Shown: positions 12,388-15,582 of the stretch, in pieces
Numbering within the stretch: position 1 is the stretch's first letter
Layout: each line of letters starts with the position of its first letter
Origin: an uncultured Agathobaculum sp.
GTDB taxonomy: Bacteria > Bacillota > Clostridia > Oscillospirales > Butyricicoccaceae
Length of the DNA: 15,582 nt
Assembly (NCBI GenBank): GCA_944376955.1
Contig: CALWEB010000169.1
Location: 1-15,582 of the forward strand
Direction of reading: 5' to 3'
The notes under the pieces: generated by a model
Database searches by the model: none
What the model was told of the DNA's origin: nothing
What the model saw: only the letters and a program-made list of their open reading frames with translations
Position numbers and translations under genes: made by a program

Positions 12388-13825
12388 GTTATTTGATACG
12401 CTGAATGAACAGGAGTTGAGCGAACTGCTGACGCTGCCAGAGCGGGAAACACCCGCAGTACCCGTCCACCGGATCCGCCGCCGCGTCAACAGGACGCTGG
12501 ATGAAGACTCCGCAGAAAGGAGGATTCACATGAAACAGATCTCCCGAAAAGGCATATGTGCAGCATTGATTGCCGCCGTGTTGCTCACCGGCGCACTCGC
12601 TGCCGCATCGCGCCTCAACCTCCTGCGCGGCTGGCTGCAGGAGGATGCCATCGGTGATTTGGTCGTCAACACCGAGAAGCAGTCCATCGACAACGGAGAC
12701 CTGCGGTTGACGATTGAGGAATCGCTGGCCGACGAAACCATGACCTATGTTGCCTACTCGCTGACCGCATTGACCGACAAAGGACAGGCGACCCTCGACA
12801 GTCTCCGACCGGAAGATGGCATCACACAAATGACCACAGGCGATATCGTCGCATCGGCTGACATCCCCGACAGAGAGGCTTTGGTCAAACTCCACACCAG
12901 CACATCCACCAAGGCCACCAACCGGGCGCCTGCCGCATCGAGTATGCATACCGAGACGATACCGACCACGCAGCCCGACCGGCTGCTGTACCGCTCCTAT
13001 TTTCTGGGTTGCGGCGGCGTATACTTGACACTGGACGGCACCGACGAACGTCTGGACGTACCCCAGACCGCCAACGCACAAAGCGCGGAAATCGAGTTTG
13101 AACTATACACCAACGTCCCGCTGCCCAACGGCACGGATGGAACCTTCTACTCCCTGCGCCTGACCAGCCTTGGCTATGCCCTTGATGCTTATGCGTGGTA
13201 TGCAGATGCACGCACACAGGACTTTGATTTGGAATATATGCTGTCCTTCCTGATGAAAGATGGCAGCATCCGCACCATGGCGCAGCTGGCGTCCACGTCC
13301 TCCACCCGCGGCAGCGGGCGATGGAACGAGGTGCTCGACCTGAAAACGGTCGATGCCGTGATCCTGAACGACACCGCCTACTATCTCGATGGCTGTGACC
13401 CCAAACCGTATGCCCTTCCTGACGAACTGCACATCCTCCGGCTCGAGCCGACGGTGATTTACACCATGCCCGGCCTATACAACGATGAGGAATACCACTT
13501 CCCCGTGCTGGGCTATCCGGCTGAAGATTTACTCACGCCGTTTGGCGGCACGGTAGATTGGGACGCCGACACGCAAACCGCCGTACTCAAGCTCGGCGAC
13601 CGCACTTGCACAGTCACAGTCGGCAGCCCGGACGTGTTGTATGATGACGGCGAGACATTCTCAAATCAGTTCTATCCCTCCGTTGCAGAATTCATTGACG
13701 GCACATTATACCTCGGTCCAATCGATTATGAGCGTGCGTTCGGCATCCGCTGCTGCGGTCGTGACTACTATACCGGCGACCCAATCGATAATACGGATAT
13801 CAAGGCACTCTACCACACCATTTGA
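12371..13825 (+). CDS. Membrane anti-sigma-like protein (DUF4179 type) with stalk domain
   Basis: This 484-residue protein starts inside the end of the sigma gene, with GGAGG 6 bases before the ATG at 12371 (a second ATG follows at once). Residues 1-53 are cytoplasmic and carry RIRRRVNRTLDED, typical of ECF-associated anti-sigma N termini. One membrane helix spans about 61-80. The extracytoplasmic part begins with a DUF4179-like domain (about 90-170). Residues about 385-460 (GGTVDWDADTQTAVLKLGDRT and EFIDGTLYLGPIDYERAFG) resemble the copper amine oxidase N-terminal 'stalk' domain common in Clostridia wall proteins. Role: probably holds the sigma factor at the membrane until an envelope signal arrives; this is inferred from context. 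An internal ATG at 12530 has its own strong ribosome binding site. Confidence 0.82.
   Translation: MMQITELFDTLNEQELSELLTLPERETPAVPVHRIRRRVNRTLDEDSAERRIHMKQISRKGICAALIAAVLLTGALAAASRLNLLRGWLQEDAIGDLVVNTEKQSIDNGDLRLTIEESLADETMTYVAYSLTALTDKGQATLDSLRPEDGITQMTTGDIVASADIPDREALVKLHTSTSTKATNRAPAASSMHTETIPTTQPDRLLYRSYFLGCGGVYLTLDGTDERLDVPQTANAQSAEIEFELYTNVPLPNGTDGTFYSLRLTSLGYALDAYAWYADARTQDFDLEYMLSFLMKDGSIRTMAQLASTSSTRGSGRWNEVLDLKTVDAVILNDTAYYLDGCDPKPYALPDELHILRLEPTVIYTMPGLYNDEEYHFPVLGYPAEDLLTPFGGTVDWDADTQTAVLKLGDRTCTVTVGSPDVLYDDGETFSNQFYPSVAEFIDGTLYLGPIDYERAFGIRCCGRDYYTGDPIDNTDIKALYHTI
12516..12532 (+). promoter_or_regulatory. Internal ribosome binding site and start in the anti-sigma gene
   Basis: AAAGGAGG (12516-12523) is followed after 6 bases by an in-frame ATG at 12530 (Met54). 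This is as strong as any ribosome binding site in the window. Starting here gives MKQISRK followed by a hydrophobic stretch ending ALAAAS, a typical signal peptide with a possible A-x-A cleavage site, and removes the cytoplasmic sigma-binding segment. Confidence 0.55.
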
Positions 13826-13843
13826 AACAACACCAATCCCCCC

Positions 13844-13877
13844 GACAGCCCGTGCGCATACACGGGCTGTCTTTTTT
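13844..13877 (+). terminator. Intrinsic terminator of the sigma/anti-sigma operon
   Basis: GACAGCCCGTG (13844-13854) pairs perfectly with CACGGGCTGTC (13861-13871) around a 6-base loop and is followed by TTTTTT. Confidence 0.93.
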
Positions 13878-13887
13878 ATTTTTTCTC

Positions 13888-13945
13888 TTGACAAATTCTC
13901 ATTTTCCCTGTATGCTTAATTCATATAAAACACCTATGAATTAAG
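13888..13945 (+). promoter_or_regulatory. cysK promoter with 11-bp inverted-repeat operator
   Basis: TTGACA (13888-13893) and TATGCT (13911-13916) with a 17-base spacer form the promoter. CTTAATTCATA (13915-13925) and TATGAATTAAG (13935-13945) form a perfect 11-bp inverted repeat with 9 bases between, covering the expected start point. This placement predicts a repressor, plausibly an Rrf2/CymR-type cysteine regulator, though the motif does not let me name it. If transcribed it could also form a 5' hairpin. Confidence 0.7.
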
Positions 13946-13969
13946 GGAATACGAAAGGTGGTACACCAC

Positions 13970-14902
13970 ATGGCAGATATCAAGCACAGCTTTGCCGAGC
14001 TGATCGGCAACACCCCGCTGTATGCGGCAGACAAATTCGCAGCAAAATCCGGCGCTGAAGCGCAGATCCTCGCGAAACTCGAATATTTCAATCCGGCTGG
14101 CTCGGTCAAGGACCGCGTTGCAAACGCGATGATTGCCAAGGCGGAAGAGAGTGGCGCACTCCAGCCGGGTGCAACCATCATCGAACCGACGAGCGGCAAC
14201 ACCGGCATTGGTCTGGCGGCCGTTGCAGCCGCAAAGGGCTACCGCATCATCCTGACCATGCCTGAGACCATGAGCGTCGAGCGCCGCAACATGCTCAAAG
14301 CATACGGTGCAGAGCTGGTACTCACGGACGGTACAAAGGGCATGTCGGGCGCGATTGCCAAAGCCGATGAACTGGCCGCTGAAATTGAAAATAGTTTTAT
14401 CCCAGGGCAGTTCGTCAATCCGGCCAACCCGGCTGCACACTATGCGACAACCGGTCCGGAACTCTGGTCGCAGACCGACGGCAAAATTGATATTTTTGTC
14501 GCAGGCGTGGGCACCGGCGGCACCATCACCGGCGTAGGCTCCTATCTTAAGGAGCAGAACCCCAATGTCAAAATTGTCGCTGTGGAGCCGGATGAATCGC
14601 CGGTACTGTCTACCGGCAAGGGTGGCCCGCACAAAATCCAAGGCATTGGCGCAGGATTTGTTCCCGAAGTCCTCAGCACGGACATATATGATGAAGTGCT
14701 GCGCATCAAAGGCGAAGATGCTTTTGCAACTGCACGCACCTTTACGCACAGTGAAGGACTGTTTGTCGGCATTTCGTCCGGTGCTGCCCTCCATGCTGCT
14801 ATTCTGCTGTCTCAACGTCCGGAAAACAAGGGGAAAACCATTGTCGCGTTGCTGCCTGATACGGGCGACCGATACCTGTCCACACCGCTTGTCAGCGAGT
14901 AA
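13970..14902 (+). CDS. cysK: Cysteine synthase (O-acetylserine sulfhydrylase), canonical
   Basis: This 310-residue protein has all family hallmarks: ELIGNTPL (10-17), PLP lysine Lys47 in NPAGSVKDR, TSGNTG (74-79), QFVNPANP followed by TTGPELW, the phosphate loop GTGGT and GISSG near the C terminus. It makes cysteine from O-acetylserine and sulfide. The ATG at 13970 has AAAGGTGG 8 bases upstream; an in-frame GTG at 13958 lies inside that site and adds only four residues. Transcribed alone from an operator-bearing promoter and closed by its own terminator. No cysE or sulfate-assimilation gene is adjacent. Confidence 0.95.
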   Translation: MADIKHSFAELIGNTPLYAADKFAAKSGAEAQILAKLEYFNPAGSVKDRVANAMIAKAEESGALQPGATIIEPTSGNTGIGLAAVAAAKGYRIILTMPETMSVERRNMLKAYGAELVLTDGTKGMSGAIAKADELAAEIENSFIPGQFVNPANPAAHYATTGPELWSQTDGKIDIFVAGVGTGGTITGVGSYLKEQNPNVKIVAVEPDESPVLSTGKGGPHKIQGIGAGFVPEVLSTDIYDEVLRIKGEDAFATARTFTHSEGLFVGISSGAALHAAILLSQRPENKGKTIVALLPDTGDRYLSTPLVSE

Positions 14903-14904
14903 AA

Positions 14905-14940
14905 AAAAGAAAAGCCTGTCGAAAGACAGGCTTTTCTTTT
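14905..14940 (+). terminator. Intrinsic terminator of cysK
   Basis: A 16-bp perfect stem (14905-14920 with 14925-14940) has a GAAA tetraloop and core GCCTGTC, ending in TTTTCTTTT. Confidence 0.93.
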
Positions 14941-14956
14941 GAGCGGCTGACCGGAT
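14941..14956 (-). repeat. Copy of the tRNA-Thr 3' end
   Basis: These 16 bases match 15026-15041, the 3' acceptor/T-arm end of tRNA-Thr, at 15 of 16 positions. The flanks do not extend the match and no complete second tRNA is present. It may be a relic of a duplication or an attachment-site-like scar. Confidence 0.4.
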
Positions 14957-14985
14957 ACACAGCGATCGTCGCATCAGGATCTTAT

Positions 14986-15023
14986 AAAAAACCGTCCCTT
15001 TCAAAAGAAAAGAACGGTTTTTT
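14986..15023 (-). terminator. Terminator of the rRNA-tRNA operon
   Basis: AAAAAACCGT (14986-14995) pairs with ACGGTTTTTT (15014-15023); inner bases CTTTC and GAAAAG extend the stem. Read leftward it ends in TTTTTT and lies directly after the tRNA-Thr CCA end. Confidence 0.8.
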
Positions 15024-15099
15024 TGGAGCTGCTGACCGGATTTGAACCGGTGACCTCATCCTTACCAAGGATGCACTCTACCTACTGAGCTACAGCAGC
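15024..15099 (-). tRNA. tRNA-Thr (GGT)
   Basis: A complete 76-base cloverleaf: acceptor GCTGCTG with CAGCAGC, discriminator T, encoded CCA, anticodon loop TTGGTAA giving anticodon GGT, T-loop TTCAAAT. It is the last gene of the leftward tRNA cluster. Confidence 0.96.
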
Positions 15100-15100
15100 A

Positions 15101-15131
15101 AAAAAGAAACGGCGATCTGTGTCGCCGTTTC
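15101..15131 (-). terminator. Terminator-like hairpin between tRNA-Asp and tRNA-Thr
   Basis: GAAACGGCGA (15106-15115) pairs perfectly with TCGCCGTTTC (15122-15131). Read leftward the stem is followed by TTTTTT, a full intrinsic terminator, yet tRNA-Thr lies beyond it with no room for a promoter. It may attenuate read-through or guide processing. Confidence 0.65.
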
Positions 15132-15132
15132 A

Positions 15133-15209
15133 TGGCGACCCGGATGGGACTTGAACCCACGGCCTCCAGCGTGACAGGCTGGCGCTCTAACCAACTGAGC
15201 TACCGGGCC
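15133..15209 (-). tRNA. tRNA-Asp (GTC)
   Basis: A complete 77-base cloverleaf: acceptor GGCCCGG with CCGGGTC, encoded CCA, anticodon loop CTGTCAC giving GTC. This is the expected substrate of the GluQ enzyme encoded at 9519-10436 if it carries queuosine. Confidence 0.96.
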
Positions 15210-15221
15210 GAATATAAAGTT

Positions 15222-15298
15222 TGGTGGGCCTTCGGGGACTCGAACCCGGGACCGACCGGTTATGAGCCGGTTGCTCTAACCAACTGAGCTAAAGGCCC
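15222..15298 (-). tRNA. tRNA with CAT anticodon, likely Ile2 (or elongator Met)
   Basis: A complete 77-base cloverleaf: acceptor GGGCCTT with AAGGCCC, encoded CCA, anticodon loop CTCATAA. It lacks the three GC pairs of an initiator anticodon stem. The acceptor has C4-G69 and C5-G68, features used by TilS to recognise tRNA-Ile2, and the 5' half resembles Bacillus tRNA-Ile2. Software based only on the anticodon would call it Met. Confidence 0.85.
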
Positions 15299-15318
15299 AT
15301 ATACATGGATTGACAGCA

Positions 15319-15350
15319 CTTTGCCGCCACGGTTTATGGTGGCGGCAAAG
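15319..15350. repeat. Stem-loop between tRNA-Asn and tRNA(CAT)
   Basis: CTTTGCCGCCAC (15319-15330) pairs perfectly with GTGGCGGCAAAG (15339-15350). No T-run follows on the transcribed strand, so it is more likely a processing or spacer structure than a terminator. Confidence 0.6.
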
Positions 15351-15360
15351 CCTTATCAAA

Positions 15361-15436
15361 TGGCTCCTCAAGTTGGACTCGAACCAACGACCCTGCGGTT
15401 AACAGCCGCATGCTCTACCAACTGAGCTATTGAGGA
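15361..15436 (-). tRNA. tRNA-Asn (GTT)
   Basis: A complete 76-base cloverleaf: acceptor TCCTCAA with TTGAGGA, encoded CCA, anticodon loop CTGTTAA giving GTT. It is the first tRNA after 5S rRNA. Confidence 0.96.
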
Positions 15437-15442
15437 ATATCG

Positions 15443-15463
15443 AGCGGATCGGATTGATCCGCT
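15443..15463. repeat. Stem-loop between 5S rRNA and tRNA-Asn
   Basis: AGCGGATC (15443-15450) pairs perfectly with GATCCGCT (15456-15463) around 5 bases. It sits just past the 5S 3' end and is a likely processing site. Confidence 0.5.
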
Positions 15464-15466
15464 GGT

Positions 15467-15582
<116 letters not shown>

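Noticed and set aside
13934..15004. Long minus-strand open frame (356 codons) antisense to cysK
   Set aside because: It is an antisense reading frame of a clearly conserved gene in GC-rich DNA, runs through two terminators and shows no domain.

Overview
The window looks like a chromosomal segment of a low-oxygen Gram-positive bacterium of the class Clostridia, most likely a fairly GC-rich gut member of the Oscillospirales (Ruminococcaceae/Butyricicoccaceae type). This placement is an inference. It rests on strong GGAGG-type ribosome binding sites, PerR next to rubrerythrin, a DUF1836 gene, an ECF sigma/DUF4179-type pair, GerMN and SPFH proteins, CCA-encoded tRNAs and the 5S sequence. No phage cluster, transposase or CRISPR array is visible.

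Layout, left to right. (1) 1-776: a polyferredoxin-like protein read leftward, with another leftward gene starting at the very edge. (2) 955-1674: a stand-alone T7-lysozyme-like amidase, divergent from (3) 1810-2739, a cysteine-synthase paralog with altered active-site loops. (4) 2808-5173: a compact leftward operon of DUF1836 protein, YbaK-type deacylase, nitrilase-family amidase and ThiE. (5) 5392-7129: rightward hemolysin-III-like membrane protein, then perR and rubrerythrin behind a promoter with a large inverted repeat. (6) 7186-9411: leftward SPFH protein, a small two-helix membrane protein, a 56-residue ribbon-helix-helix protein and a GerMN protein. (7) 9519-10436: leftward gluQ, divergent from (8) 10542-11690, a GH3 lipoprotein. 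(9) 11827-13825: ECF sigma factor overlapping its putative membrane anti-sigma. (10) 13970-14902: canonical cysK. (11) 15024-15582: the end of a leftward rRNA operon, 5S - tRNA-Asn - tRNA(CAT) - tRNA-Asp - tRNA-Thr - terminator.

Two themes recur: oxidative stress and sulfur/iron-sulfur biology (PerR, rubrerythrin, ferredoxin, two cysteine synthases), and cell-envelope surveillance or turnover (amidase, GH3 hexosaminidase, SPFH, ECF/anti-sigma, GerMN). Nearly every transcription unit is bounded by a clear intrinsic terminator. Several promoters carry perfect inverted repeats that look like operators. The points most worth following are the SPFH/ribbon-helix-helix cassette with its 7-1-7 palindrome, an internal start in the anti-sigma gene that would give a secreted isoform, the non-canonical cysteine-synthase paralog, and the perR and cysK operators.
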